Part shown: one piece after another, positions 21,201-32,871 of the stretch
Numbering within the stretch: position 1 is the stretch's first letter
Layout of the letters: each line of letters opens with the position of its first letter
Source: Erodium maritimum
Taxonomy: Eukaryota; Streptophyta; Magnoliopsida; Geraniales; Geraniaceae
DNA length: 64,000 bases
Assembly (NCBI GenBank): GCA_963921825.1
Contig: OY997592.1
Location: forward strand, 61,710,336 to 61,774,335
Reading direction: 5' to 3'
Position numbers and translations under genes: made by a program
The notes under the pieces: model-generated
The model's input: only the letters and a program-made list of their open reading frames with translations
Databases searched by the model: none
Told to the model about the DNA's origin: nothing

Positions 21201-24200
21201 CAGCTTTTTAAGATCATCTGCACCATAAAAGTAAAGAACTATGATGGTGAGACCCAAGTTTACAAATATGCAAGCTGGTATTACAGCAAATATCGTAACT
21301 CTCGATTCTTAACATACCAATCTAAAGTGTTGACATTTAAGTAATATTGGTCGATGAAGATATAAATGTCACTCTAAATGTTATTGCTATTGACGAGTGT
21401 CAAGTACATGAAGAAAATACTCTGAAGCATATAGTAATGAAGTGAATTGATGAAATCCATCATAGCCCAAACCTTTCTTGCTCCTACTATTTTCCTTTGC
21501 TCTCATATTACGTCTCCACAAAAGAATGCCAAATGCTAATATAACAAAAGATGATGCCGCCATAACTCCAACAATAATATGTACAATGCTCTTCTTCCCA
21601 TCTTCTGAAAGAGGTGTAAAATCTGCCGAAAACAAACGATTTAACAATTATTCTGGGTAAAATGAAAGGACTAATCTAAAAACTAATAAATGATAAATGA
21701 TATGAACTACACTAACGATGACAATTCACAAGTTTCTATTGAAAAATGGATAGCTCTGTTCTGCAGCCTCAGCGTGCATGATTTACTTAATTAAGAATAA
21801 CCATGATGAACTTATAAAGATATACAAATATTCAGCTGCATGTGTTGACTGATGCATTCTATTTATGTATCGCAAACAAGCTTAATGTTACTGAAATTAA
21901 AGTAAAACTGCGAAAATAATCAATATCAATTTACTGAGCTTGGTCCATTGAAATTTCTCGTGGAGGAGGATAAGACAAATCTTTGTGCATTTGCAGACAT
22001 GTCTGTTAGGTAAACTTAGCTGGCAATTAGCAATCATAATATGCAGTAATCAAGACAATATTAGTAGGAGATGAAGACTTGGGATTAACGTACTTGGATC
22101 AACAGAGATTGCTGATATAAGGGGGCCATATGATCCCCATGAAGGTATTCTTGTTGTCCCTTTACCGTTCCAATAAAAACGTATCTCTATGAAGTTATTG
22201 GTAACACTAACATTATATCGCTTTGTAAGTGGTGTAAGTGCAGCAGTGGCCTCATTTTCTATGTTAAAATCTTGCTCAACCAATATGTCCTGAAACATAG
22301 TGTCACGGTAATTTGGTTATCTTACTAAATAGATATATAGAACTTATAAAATAAGAAGCAAATTAAATATAGCTTGAGGTGTGGCAAATGTACTTATGGT
22401 TGGTGATTAACTACCTGGATATAGATATCAAATATGCGCCTCCCAAGGCTCTGAAAAGTCTTGTCATTTGTGAATTGTATCTCCGCAAAGTGTAGACTCA
22501 CAGTGTAATTTCCATTTTCTAAACAATATCGATAGTACGTGAGTGAAAGAGGAGAGAGGCGCGCAGTAGTATACAACGCAGGCAAGTTTGATGACGGCAA
22601 TGAATAGACATGACGAGTGTTTAGGACATCAAAGTCATCCATAAAGTCTCCGGTGCTACTAAATCCCCAGTTAGTGTTATCATTACTTTCAAAGAACTTT
22701 GCAGCAACGCCTTCAGTACTACTATCCCCTCTATATGTCTCTTCACCTCTACTCGTCTTATTTTTCACATCGTCTCCCCCACAGTTGATATACAATGAAT
22801 GCCAATCTACCAAATACATATACATTAAGATATTGAGTTATGTTAAACCACTGATATAATATGAAACAGTGCAAAAGCTAAAAGGATATCCCTGTTTCAC
22901 ATAGGTAAAACAATACGATAATAAGTGGTAGTCGCTAACATACTTAGTTAGCACTTTTGTAGCAAACATATCAAGAAACTTTAAAAAATAAAAGCTCTTC
23001 TCCACTAAGCTTGTAACTGAACCATATAATCAGAGAGATGACAAATTACTTGAAATTTTTTTTTTCCAGCCTCCTGAGTCCTGAGATGCAAATGCAGGAT
23101 CTGCATTTTGAATATTTTTCTTACTAATCCTCTGCCGGTAAATTTTTTTATCTTCTTACCTGATTTCTGCCACCATAAAAGGCAGGATAAAATTTCTCAG
23201 AGATATTATGGGTGGAACATGCCAACTTTTAGAATCAAATGGGTTATACTACATTCCTGTTATTGAATACATAGCATTATAACTTTATCACAAGTTCTTA
23301 GAATATAAATGGCACATGCCATCATGTAGATCTTGATGAATAAGCTTAGTACTTATGAATTAATTTAATCGTTTGCTAAACAAAGTAGAGAGAGGATAAA
23401 AAATTCAATGTAGAACATTGAGGCAAAAGTTGCCTAAAATACTTACATTGAGGACATTTGAAATCTTCTTTGCATTGAAGAACTCCATTCCTAGTATAAA
23501 ACAAACAGACATAAGTAGTATCTAAAGGAAGATCAGAAACAAATATGAATTTTAAGATAGCTATATATTATAGTAGTGAAGTGTATACTAGAGAGAGAGA
23601 GAGAGAGAGAGAGGTGCAGCATACATGCTGTTTTCCAGTGTAGAACTTCGATACAAGTTCAAATTGAAATCACTGGAAGGACAAAGGTGAAACAGATATT
23701 AAATAGTTAAATTCAAATTCCAACTCAAACGGGAAACCAAAAAGACACTAATGCTTGTAATTTGCTGACCTGTCCTGCCTACAAGCAAGCTGTGCAGGCC
23801 CTTGCATCGTGAAGTTATTATAGGAAAGATCACTGCTTGCAGATATGAAAAATGAGTCTTGTAAGTAGATAGAAAAAAAAAATTGATTGAAAAACAATGA
23901 GTAATTAGCGCAGAATGCAGTCCTTTTGTAATCAAAGCTGCTGACAATGGTAGAATACTATAATCAATATATTATTATGTCTATGGATAGAAAGAGACTG
24001 ATTGGTGGTACATAACATGTATATGTATGCACCCATACATATTTTAATACCTTTAACGTATAACAAATACTACCTGTGTTAAAAGCTTTTTTTAATCCTT
24101 TTCATGTAACCACTGTTACCAGTGTCATATATTGCATGAGTTTAAAGATGAAGTTTGAGAAATGTAGAAAAGATGCAGGATAACAAGCATGGCATATTAC

Positions 24201-27200
24201 AGAGATTGATGTACCAAGTAATATATACATGAAGTAGAAGATAACTAAGCTTCCAGGATTTGGGTAAAGGGACCATACATATTTGATCCTTTCTTCAAGA
24301 ACAGATCTGGTATATTTCCACTGAGCAAGTTTCCACTTAAGAAACTGATGAACACCACAACAGAACCTTAGTATGCAATGTATATACTAAAACAGTACGA
24401 ATCTTTTTTTTCAAAAGATTAAATGATAATATGAAAGCATAAACTCACATGAACTGTAAAGTCCTTGCAACCGTCAAGTTAGGGAGTGCCCCCCTTAACT
24501 CATTAAAACTAAGGTCCCTGTCCAAAATGAGAAGAGAAATGATATCTATCTATCTATCTATATATCAGGACTCAACAATATGTACAAATTGACTTCATTA
24601 AATAGAGCAGTAATCCAGCATCAGAGAAAGATTATACAGAAGTAAAGAAGATAAGAAATCTCACTAATTCAATCTTGCTTCTTTTTCCCACAACTTATTG
24701 ATAACCTCAGAAGTAAAGCAGAATTTTTTAAAATGCAATTAGATTTGGAGAAAGGGAATAGAACATCATGCTATTTTACATGTAATTTTAAGGTTTGGAA
24801 ATTTGGTTGTTATGAAGAATCAAGTGGCAGTATCTGATTGAAGATGGGGTCTCCAGTGATTCCAGAACTCAAGCAATAAGGAAATTTCAGTAGGACTCCT
24901 AGCATATAATTTGTAGATACAGTAGAAGAATTGTCTTCTTGTCGCTGTCGGTACTGGAAATTTGTCAAATTGTTCTGTGCAAGTGCAGTGTTCAGGTTCG
25001 TAAGTCCTCCTGTTCCCCTTACATCTAAAAGCTGACCATAGTAAGTTGTAACCCCCACCACGCTACAACTCTAAGCTGCTCTGTAAGGAGTCTTAATTGT
25101 AATAGAATTGAATTAATTTAGATTTTGGTTGATTTAGGCTTTCCTACCATATTTGGTTTCCTACTTCTATATAGTTTGGAAAAGTTGGGTCTATTTAAGT
25201 CTTTGTTTAGTGTTTGAGATTATTATCAATTGTGAAAAGAATATTTAGTTTGACAAAGAGATCTTGGGTTCTTCTCTCTAACGAATCCTAAACAAGATCT
25301 AAGAGCTCTCTTGTTAATCGAATTCTCAAACCTATCCCATAACGTGATCCAATCTGGGACTGTAACCTGCTCACACCTTAAACAAGTAACATGACATTGG
25401 AATGCAATACAACCCTCTATAAAACTAAATATCCAAGAATGCTTACAGTATCTCCAGATTACTCATAATCCAGATATATGCTGGGATCTCTCCGGAAATA
25501 TTGCAGTTTCTTAGCACCCTACAACCAAAAGATAAACATGTAAGCTATCAGTTGTTGATGGTAAAAAATGGCTTCTCAGCACTAATATTAGAGAAAATAA
25601 GAAGTGAACACACAGAATATTCATGTTTGACATGTTTGACAGGTCAGGAAAAGTCTGATTTATCCCATGTTTATCACTGATTCTCCTGCACATAAAATAA
25701 ATGATAAGTATATCTTGACAGTTAGTATGTTAGAATAATAGATATTGCATATAAGCAATTTAATACAAGTAAAAAAGTTGAGAAAATTTTCACTTACAAA
25801 TCAAGTAAATTTCTTAAAACAGAGATGGATGATGGAATGGGTCCTTCAAGTCCACTTGCATGCATTTGTCTGCATTAATTTAATGGGATAACAAAATAAT
25901 ATGCACTCAAAAGCTGCATTAGATGCAATTAAGGATTCAAACTGCCATTGCACTTGGACATTTGGAAAGTTGAGGAACTTACAGTCTAATTAGTTGCTTC
26001 CAGTTCTGAATAAAATCTGGTATAGTTCCATTGAAGTTGTTATCATTTATCCTGCTGCATAGTCCAAGAACACATTGAAGTTATAGCAAGCTTTGCTTAT
26101 ATTTTAAACTGAATATTTCTAAAAGCTTACAAGTCTGTCAGATTTTTAAGCTCGGCAAGCTCCTTTGGCAAATCTCCACCCAACTTATTGGAGGACAGAA
26201 TCCTGCATTGAAAAATCAAATACTAGATAAAAATGCTCTGAGGAAACATATGTGAGGATTATTATCCCAACAGATATATGAGGAAGCGATGAAATGTCTT
26301 ACAAAGTTTTCAAATTTGTTAACTTTCCAAGCTGCCAAGGAACCGCTCCCGAGAATTGGTTTGCTTCAAGGTTCCTGATGAAACTTACTTAGTGAGACTT
26401 GTACAAGAAATATTATCCTGAAATCTTCTCCAGTAACTATACACAGTTAGCGATAACAAATATATTTTAGAAGTTAGGCATCTAGTCACTCTCGTATACA
26501 TGCTTAAATAATAAGCTCAATCTTATTGGACATAATTATCATACTAATGTCCCAAATAAACTTGAATGAAGTATAAATAAATGCTTACAAGTACGTGAGA
26601 CTCGTAAAATTTTCCAATTCCTCTGGGATGCTCCCTGATAATTGGTTGACAAGGACAGAACTGCAGTAACAATACTTGCCTTAATTGGAAAAGATACACA
26701 AGACCAACAAAATATATGTGTGTATCAACTTGCTTATAAAAAAGTGGAGGCAGTTTAAATAGCTTACATGGATTCCAATTGCAGCGAAGCCCATTCAAGT
26801 GGTATTGAACCAGATAGACAGTTGTAAGCAAAATCTCTAAAAATTAGAATATATCTTCATATCAAATTCAGCCTTACATAAGAGTCATGTAATTTGTATC
26901 CAATTTCTGTACCAATTAGCTTGTGTTTAGTATGTAATTAGGGTTTAGCAGCTCATACTTGCTTATGCAAAGCCCTGCCTTATCTCTATATATGTAGTCC
27001 TCCCTATATTGCATCAAAGATTCATAACTTCATAGCCAAGGGCTTGGGATCTGGTCCCCTCCCCAATTAAATAGTTAAGTCTTTGTCCCTCTAATTGGTT
27101 TCTGAAATGAGTAGAAGGAAAGCGAAATTGGTGAAATTATATTGCCAGTTGCCACATCTTCCCAACTTTGTATCCTCCTTTCTAGAACCCAAAGAAGTGT

Positions 27201-28481
27201 TCCAGGCTCAAAGTTGGTTTCTGAACTGGTCTTTTTATGTTAAAGGTGAGGTCTCAATTTCTGAAATGTTCCAGTGCTCAAATTTTTATCCTCCTTTCTA
27301 GAACCCAAAGAAGTCCTACAACTTTGTTCTCCATCTTTCTTCCCTTAATTCGACCGGTAACAAAAAAAAAGGGTATATGAATTATTCAGTGAATAATGGG
27401 ACTCACATTTGCCGAACATATGGAAGTCGAACCAACCCAGGTGGGAGCTTTCCTGGAAGGTTCAAACGCTTCAATACTCTGCAATGCATTTGCAACCCAC
27501 ATGACCCATCAGTTATTAATCAGAAACAATAATGAGTTTTTAGATGAACTATCCTGTTTTAGGCACACTTCAGATAGAAGGCATGTTCAGTAATAAAATT
27601 CAAAGAAACTTACATGATCACAACATGACAGGTATTGTTCTCGAACTGGCAATCACATGAAATATTCTTCTCGGCGTTCACTGGTGCTGGGACTGTTAGC
27701 CCAATATCTTCCACTTGGCAAGCATCAGCATTAAACGACCAGTTAGTTGCTCCCATTGTTTTGGCAATTTGCTCGAGAGCATCCACTACATTACAAGTAT
27801 CCACCAACAACCATCAGATGATACCAAGCTATTAAAGATTAAGGCAAGAAACAATATCAAACTAACAGCAACCTCAAGACTCAGTTCTGCCCCATTTGGG
27901 TCTTTTTCCAGTTAGTATCTGTCTCGAGTAGATAGCTTGTAGGAAAATAAAACTAAACTCTACTAGCTGCTGCTAACTAGATTATCAATGGCTTGGAGCC
28001 TGTGGACTAGAACAAAATGTTTGTAGCAGTGGAGAACTGGATATAGATGCTCCATCCATATCAAATGAAATTTTGGTGAGAGGGCATGAAAGGATCAAAT
28101 CACAATGATCAACTAGTAACAGTCATGGCAAGAATCCATTTGTTAAATAAAACATGAGGCTAGAAAGCAAATTCGCAGTATCGAAGAGGCTGATCAGTAT
28201 GAAGCATAGTACTTAACTATATGTAATGATATTACTTCATGAGGAAAGAAGATTAAATCTCCATCACTTATTCTTTCCATATTTATATACACATGTAGTA
28301 CATGCTTGACAAATGACAGAAGCAAAAAAAGAAGAGGAAATTTGCCAACAACAGCAAACAAAACAGAAGTTAATATCAACATACCCTCATCTTGTGGCAC
28401 TCTGGCAGTGGCAAATCTATCCGTCCCAAACAAGCTCAAAGATAAAAGTGATACAAAAACTGCATACTTCATCATCAGCAT
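18297..28481 (-). CDS. LRR-malectin receptor-like Ser/Thr kinase (LRR-RLK subfamily VIII-2 type), 24 exons, 1018 aa
   Basis: Plasma-membrane receptor kinase that passes an extracellular signal to the cytosol; the ligand is unknown. All 23 junctions are GT..AG and every phase closes. Exons on the minus strand: 28481-28385, 27785-27614, 27478-27407, 26836-26768, 26660-26589, 26374-26303, 26202-26131, 26051-25983, 25869-25798, 25685-25614, 25518-25447, 24517-24449, 24344-24279, 23832-23770, 23672-23625, 23490-23447, 22806-22415, 22289-22094, 21622-21473, 21217-21096, 21014-20804, 20299-20062, 19958-19808, 18692-18297. Signal peptide 1-26 and Cys-rich cap to 90. LRRs run about 90-350, nearly one per 66-72-bp exon. 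Malectin domain 401-596, transmembrane 609-632. Kinase: GEGGFG 678-683, Lys699, Glu715, HRD with Asp797, DFG with Asp815, APE 841-843. It has all catalytic residues and is an RD kinase. The start Met at 28481 has a second in-frame Met two codons on. Subfamily VIII-2 is inferred from domain order and exon pattern. Confidence 0.96.
19217..19657. mobile_element. Mutator-like MITE in the last intron of the receptor kinase gene
   Basis: Long inverted ends: GGGGTAACCATGGTTCCTAA on the left and, reversed, GGGGAAACCATGGTTCCTAA on the right. Similarity extends over roughly 150 bp. A 9-bp duplication flanks it (attttaaaa at 19208-19216, atttaaaaa at 19658-19666, one mismatch), as for Mutator superfamily elements. 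A gtccgtgcaaaaaa motif recurs in both halves. It is 441 bp and non-coding, and lies in the intron between exons 23 and 24. Confidence 0.8.
20329..20733. mobile_element. Mutator-like MITE in intron between kinase exons 21 and 22
   Basis: A 405-bp element with inverted ends of about 107 bp that match almost perfectly. The left starts GGAATAATTGTCAAAAC and the right reversed starts GGGATAATTGTCAAAAC. A perfect 9-bp target duplication tattagaaa lies at 20320-20328 and 20734-20742. Each arm holds three iterations close to ATGTTTCGTCCACG. The close arm identity suggests a fairly young insertion. Confidence 0.9.
23591..23612. repeat. GA microsatellite in a receptor-kinase intron
   Basis: An uninterrupted GA run of about 11 units, ten bases before the exon ending at 23625 (minus strand), just inside the intron after its donor site. 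Confidence 0.9.
24790..25400. other. insertion-like segment in receptor-kinase intron 11, with an open frame
   Basis: This intron (24518-25446) is about ten times longer than its LRR neighbours. On the minus strand 24810-25061 is open for 83 codons with coding-like composition; I do not recognise the product. 25080-25385 looks like an LTR or promoter in style (tctatttaagtc, then a CT-rich leader), with TG..CA limits possible but no target duplication. It may be a retrotransposon fragment or a captured exon. Confidence 0.35.
27168..27314. repeat. short direct repeat in receptor-kinase intron 2
   Basis: A block starting tatcctcctttctagaaccc occurs at about 27170 and 27287, about 117 bp apart, within the intron between exons 2 and 3. 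It indicates a local tandem duplication. Confidence 0.7.
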
Positions 28482-30366
28482 GTTGAAGTTTGAAAGATTT
28501 TCCTCCAGCACCGAGGCTGTCTTCTACGTGCAAACACTATCTAGTTCATATCTCTTTGCCTCTGTTTAGTTCAACCCAACTCGAAAAGTCAAATTGGTGA
28601 CTATCCAATTGGCAAACAAAATAAATAGTTGATAGATACATGTGGATGTGGTCATGATGTACGGAAAGTACAAGGCCAACACATAATGCCCTTCTCATTT
28701 CTGGCTGGCTATGAACGCACCAAGTCAGACATCCTAATCGCGATCAAATAATATGATATTAAAACATAATCAGATGTATGTTTCAGCACGTAATTAGTGT
28801 GAAGCTTTAGTCAAACAATTCATATACTGTTTTATAAGTTTTGTGAGGTCCAAGGTATTTGAATAACTCAAGGTTAAGCTGTGTTTCCTTCTCTCTGTGC
28901 ATGTTGACTAGTTAAGGCATGCCTCTGAATTCCTCCTATTGCATTAAAAAGACAACGACTTTCAAAAACCCAACAGTTTTTCAAACAAAATATATTATAA
29001 TAATGACTAATGGCTGAAAATACAGGATACCAGAAAAGGCAATTTCCAGGAATGATGTGCACTTAACTAGGAAAGAAAAACATCATTTTTCTTTATTTGG
29101 GTGGGGTTGGTAGATACATACAACACAGAATCACCGCCAATTCATCATATCTTGGTTGGAAAACTTATCTCCCAAAAACGGTACACACAATTTTGAAAGG
29201 AACTCTCCTGTCCTTGCAGAGATATATAGAGAGGAAAAGAGCTGTCTTTGAGGCATTTTATCAAACACCTAACATGCAACAGTAACCCATGTTGCAGAAT
29301 AAGGTGAAAGAGAAAGCGAGAAGCATAGATTCAGTAATGGGTGAATTGAAAATGAAAAGATGTTGAAAATTGAGGAAACAACACCTGGTTCCGAACAGAT
29401 GTTCATCGTCAGCTCCCAAATCAGTAAGATTCTCTGTAGTGAACTGAAGAATGAAGATCCTCCTGATACTGGTACTGGTACTGGTTAGCATAACTATTTT
29501 CTTTAAAATTCCTCTCTATTTTGCTCCAATAATTCATGGGAATGGGATCCATCATCGCTGGCCCGCCACCTCCTCTTTTTCCTGGCGATGACTTTAAGTT
29601 GCTGATTATTCTAAAGATAAATGACCTTCTTATTCTATTTTATTTGGAAAAAAAATCTAACTTTATTACGCGGGGAAACTAAAATATGTAGTCTACCAAA
29701 ATGACGGACAGCCGTTAATTGACGTGTAAAATAAGTAATTCTAAGAGCATTCACAGTGAAAATAAATGCACATCGAATCCGTCGTCTAATTTGCTTGAAA
29801 AGCGCGTTGAATTTGTGTTAACGGTTTAGTCCACTGTCGAGTCAGGAAGTTTAGAAGATGAATTCGAGGAATTTGGTCGATGCTAACAAAATTTGCATTC
29901 GATCTGAATCTACCAGCGATAACTTTGATTGGGCATACAGAATTGGTCACGTGTTAGGGGTAGTTGAAAAATCTTGATTGAATTTTATTTTACCTCGTAA
30001 ATACCATCACCTTTATCATCACTCCCACGTCAGCTTGATTGTCCATCTGCTATTGTTGTTGTAGAAACTCCTTCTATAGAATTTGTCTCGTGGTCCGTTT
30101 GTTTTTGAAAAATCTGTCTTGTCCTTCTACCTTCCCAAAATATGCCTTGTCTTTCTACTACCCAAAATCTGCCTCGTCCTTCTACCTGTCTCACTCGGCT
30201 GACCAACATACGAGTGAGGATGCCTTATGCTCCTCTTACTTGGCCTACTATGAAGTCATCTACCAATTGATCGTCTTCGTGAGTATGTGGATTAACTACT
30301 CGGAGGATCCTATCCACGGGACGAACCAAACTTCTTCACGTTTCAGGAAAAACGTGAAGAGGAACG
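28482..30366. other. upstream region of the receptor kinase gene, no gene recognised
   Basis: AT-rich with short frames on both strands. 29261-29491 (-) is open for 76 codons but has no motif. An agagcattcacagtg string at 29743 resembles a PIF/Harbinger-type end, without a partner. The promoter of the receptor kinase must lie in the first part, but I see no clear TATA box. Confidence 0.4.
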
Positions 30367-30780
30367 TTTTTTTTCAATAAGCCAAGAAATTTATAAAAAC
30401 CTCCTTTTCAGAGCATGAAAAGGGGTGAAAACATCAAGTTTCTAGCTACAGAAACTGAACCAAATACATACCTGAGCGCTGGTATAAAACACAACCTCAT
30501 ACAAACCCAACAAGGGGAGTAATTATAGTGTAAAGCCAACAAAGGCTGAGAGATAGGTCTAAAAACCCTGATTTTCCTACCATGAAGCACCCATAACAAA
30601 GGATTTAAAATACAAATTTTATAACCATGAAGCTCTAAACCATCTCACCAATCAAAACACCACAACCTCTTACCAGCACTTGATGTATAAAACACCTCAT
30701 CACATCAAGCATCGACACGCTGGCGGCCCACACCGCAAACGGCAGAGATAAGTCGGTGACAAATAGCCATCGATACTAAA

Positions 30781-31677
30781 TGTTAGAATATGAATTAATG
30801 ACGAATAGTTGAAGAGTTTACCATTAATTAAGTTTTTGGGAGGTGAAGAGGTTACCATTAATGAGGTGGTTAGATGTTAGAGTAACTCTTTATAAATAGA
30901 GAGCTACTCTTGCTCTTTGTATCAACTTATCATCAATATATTCTCTATATTTCCTAGTTTTACATGGTATCAGAGCTTCGGTAAGCTTTCTACAAAAATT
31001 TATGGCTTTGCCCACTCGTTAGTTTATGAATGTAACGAGTGGGCAAGGCATTCACAAGGTGTTACATTTCCTGAACTGCTTGTTGCTCAGCCAGACGTGA
31101 ACTGTACCACCGTCATGAACAGTGCCTACTGTTGTGAATAGTACATACCACCGCTGTCAGTCATGTGCCAACATCACCCCAGTGCATTCTCCGACTAGTT
31201 ATTATTCTCCCATCTGTTTTTCAACTATACCACCTTTGGTTTTGAGATTTTTGTTAGGTTATGCTACCCAGGTGTGTAGCGGTTATTGTTAGAGACGAGC
31301 TACCCAAGTGTGTAGCAGTTGGTATGTCCCGTTGTGCAGTCAACTAGTCTTTGTTCTAGGATTCCCAAGTGTGCATCGATAAAACTCAACTCCAATGGTT
31401 TGGCCAAGCCTGATGTTAGGCTTATGTCGGATTGATGTTTGTTATTGTCGCGTGCAAGATTTGTTGTGTTATCGGCTTTCACGTGAGGGGAAGTGTTAGA
31501 ATATGAATTAATGACGAATAGTTGAAGAGTCTACCATTAATTAAGTGTTTGGGAGGTGAAGAGGCTACCATCAATGAGTTGGTTAGATGTTAGTGTAACT
31601 CTCTATAAATAGAGAGCTACTCTTGCTCTTTGTATCAACTTATCATCAATATATTCTCTACATTTTCAAGTTTTACA
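30781..31677 (+). mobile_element. complete TRIM-type LTR retrotransposon, 897 bp
   Basis: Two direct LTRs of 184 bp (30781-30964 and 31494-31677) start TGTTAG and end TTTTACA. A primer-binding site TGGTATCAGAGC follows the left LTR (30965-30976) and a purine tract gtgaggggaag (31483-31493) precedes the right one. A perfect 5-bp target duplication ctaaa flanks the element (30776-30780, 31678-31682). The 529-bp interior has no gag or pol, so it depends on another element for movement. LTR copies differ at about a dozen sites. Confidence 0.95.
31008..31046 (+). other. 14-bp perfect stem-loop in the TRIM leader
   Basis: ttgcccactcgtta (31008-31021) and taacgagtgggcaa (31033-31046) are exact inverted copies around an 11-nt loop. 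They lie 32 bp after the primer-binding site, in the 5' leader, where packaging or dimer signals are expected in retroelements. The function is inferred from position only. Confidence 0.75.
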
Positions 31678-32871
31678 CTAAATCCCCTTAGAATCAGAAT
31701 CCACAAGACTTCGAACGAAGGCATAGAAGCCAAAACACCTCCTCAGAGGCCAACACCTACATGACCAACGAGGCCTCACCAACAACGTGGAGAGGAACAA
31801 CGAAGACTTAAACGGAACCAAGACTAGGAGACAAGCAGTGCAAACACAAGTAACTAAGCAAGTTAAGAAGGTGAAGTGAAACCTTACCCACCGGAACCTT
31901 GTGAACGGGAGAAGCACCTCCACCGGATGTCGGAGCACAAACCAACATCAGCAAGGCATCCACACCAAAACAGCCAAGGCTTGAAACTGATAAGCAAGAG
32001 CCAGACCGAAAGCCAGGCCAAGGAGCAGACCCAAAACGCTGGACCAGGCCGAAGCCCAAGCCAGGCCCAAGACACTGGCCCAGGACGAAGCCCAGACTAA
32101 GCCCCAGCCTAGCACCAAAGCCAGGTTCAAGCCCGAGCCCGCAACCCTAACTCGGAGAAGCCCGGAACACAGCTACAGTTCTGACGAGCCAAGAACTTGA
32201 CCGGCAGACTCCACGAGCAACAGCGACCACCACTCCGATCACAACACCACTACCAGAGCAAGCGACGCCGGAGAAGCCCAGAGTCTGTAGATCTGGGCGA
32301 GGCGGCAAATCTAAAACCCCGAGCCACCAACTCCGACAGGGACGAGAAACGTGCACCGGCCTAGCCTTCACGGTGAACTCGAGCAGTTGCCGAAGAATCT
32401 GACAAAACAAGCAACCAGCGAGCAACACCGTCCACCAGCAAGAAGAGGGGGACCTCTGGCGGGCTTGGACAGACGCGACTACAGGCTTTGGGTCGAAGCC
32501 AAAACTTGAAAAGTAGTAGAATCTCTCACAAAAAAAAGAGGAAAAATAACGAATAATGAAAACATTAGCCAAATACATAAAACTACCAAAAAGACAATCG
32601 AAAAATCACGAAGAAGTCAAGGAAAGTACTACGTCTGTAGTCTCTGTCTTCAACAAAGTCCATGTAGCAACAAAAATGTCTCCAAGCCTCGTTTCTACGT
32701 TGAGTCTCTAGAATCTCACTATTACTTTAACCAAGTGAACGAGTTTGCATTCTAAAAGACTGGTGAGGTTTTTTTCCTGAAATGGATTTTCTAGTTGTCG
32801 CTAGCGCTGGCGAAGACGACCCTAACCACATTCTCAACCCTATACGCAATTTTCGCCTTAAAGATAAAAAA

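Larger units (their letters stand above)
30367..32871 (-). mobile_element. LINE-like retroposon remnant, interrupted by a TRIM element
   Basis: A T8 run at 30368-30375 is a minus-strand poly(A) tail. The adjoining segment (30377-30600) matches 59285-59600, sharing taggtct-taaccctgatttt and ctaccatgaagcac-type blocks, so both are 3' ends of one family. The region 31680-32520 is GC-richer with unrecognised frames on both strands. At 32640-32757 lies the conserved short frame also seen at 9992-10204. The 897-bp TRIM sits inside. The 5' limit is unknown because the solo LTR abuts it. Confidence 0.5.

Noticed and set aside
29261-29491. 76-codon minus-strand frame upstream of the receptor kinase
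   Set aside because: No motif, no splice context linking it to the gene, and composition like its flanks.
29743-29990. Possible PIF/Harbinger-type MITE starting agagcattcacagtg
   Set aside because: No inverted partner end and no TTA/TAA duplication could be found.
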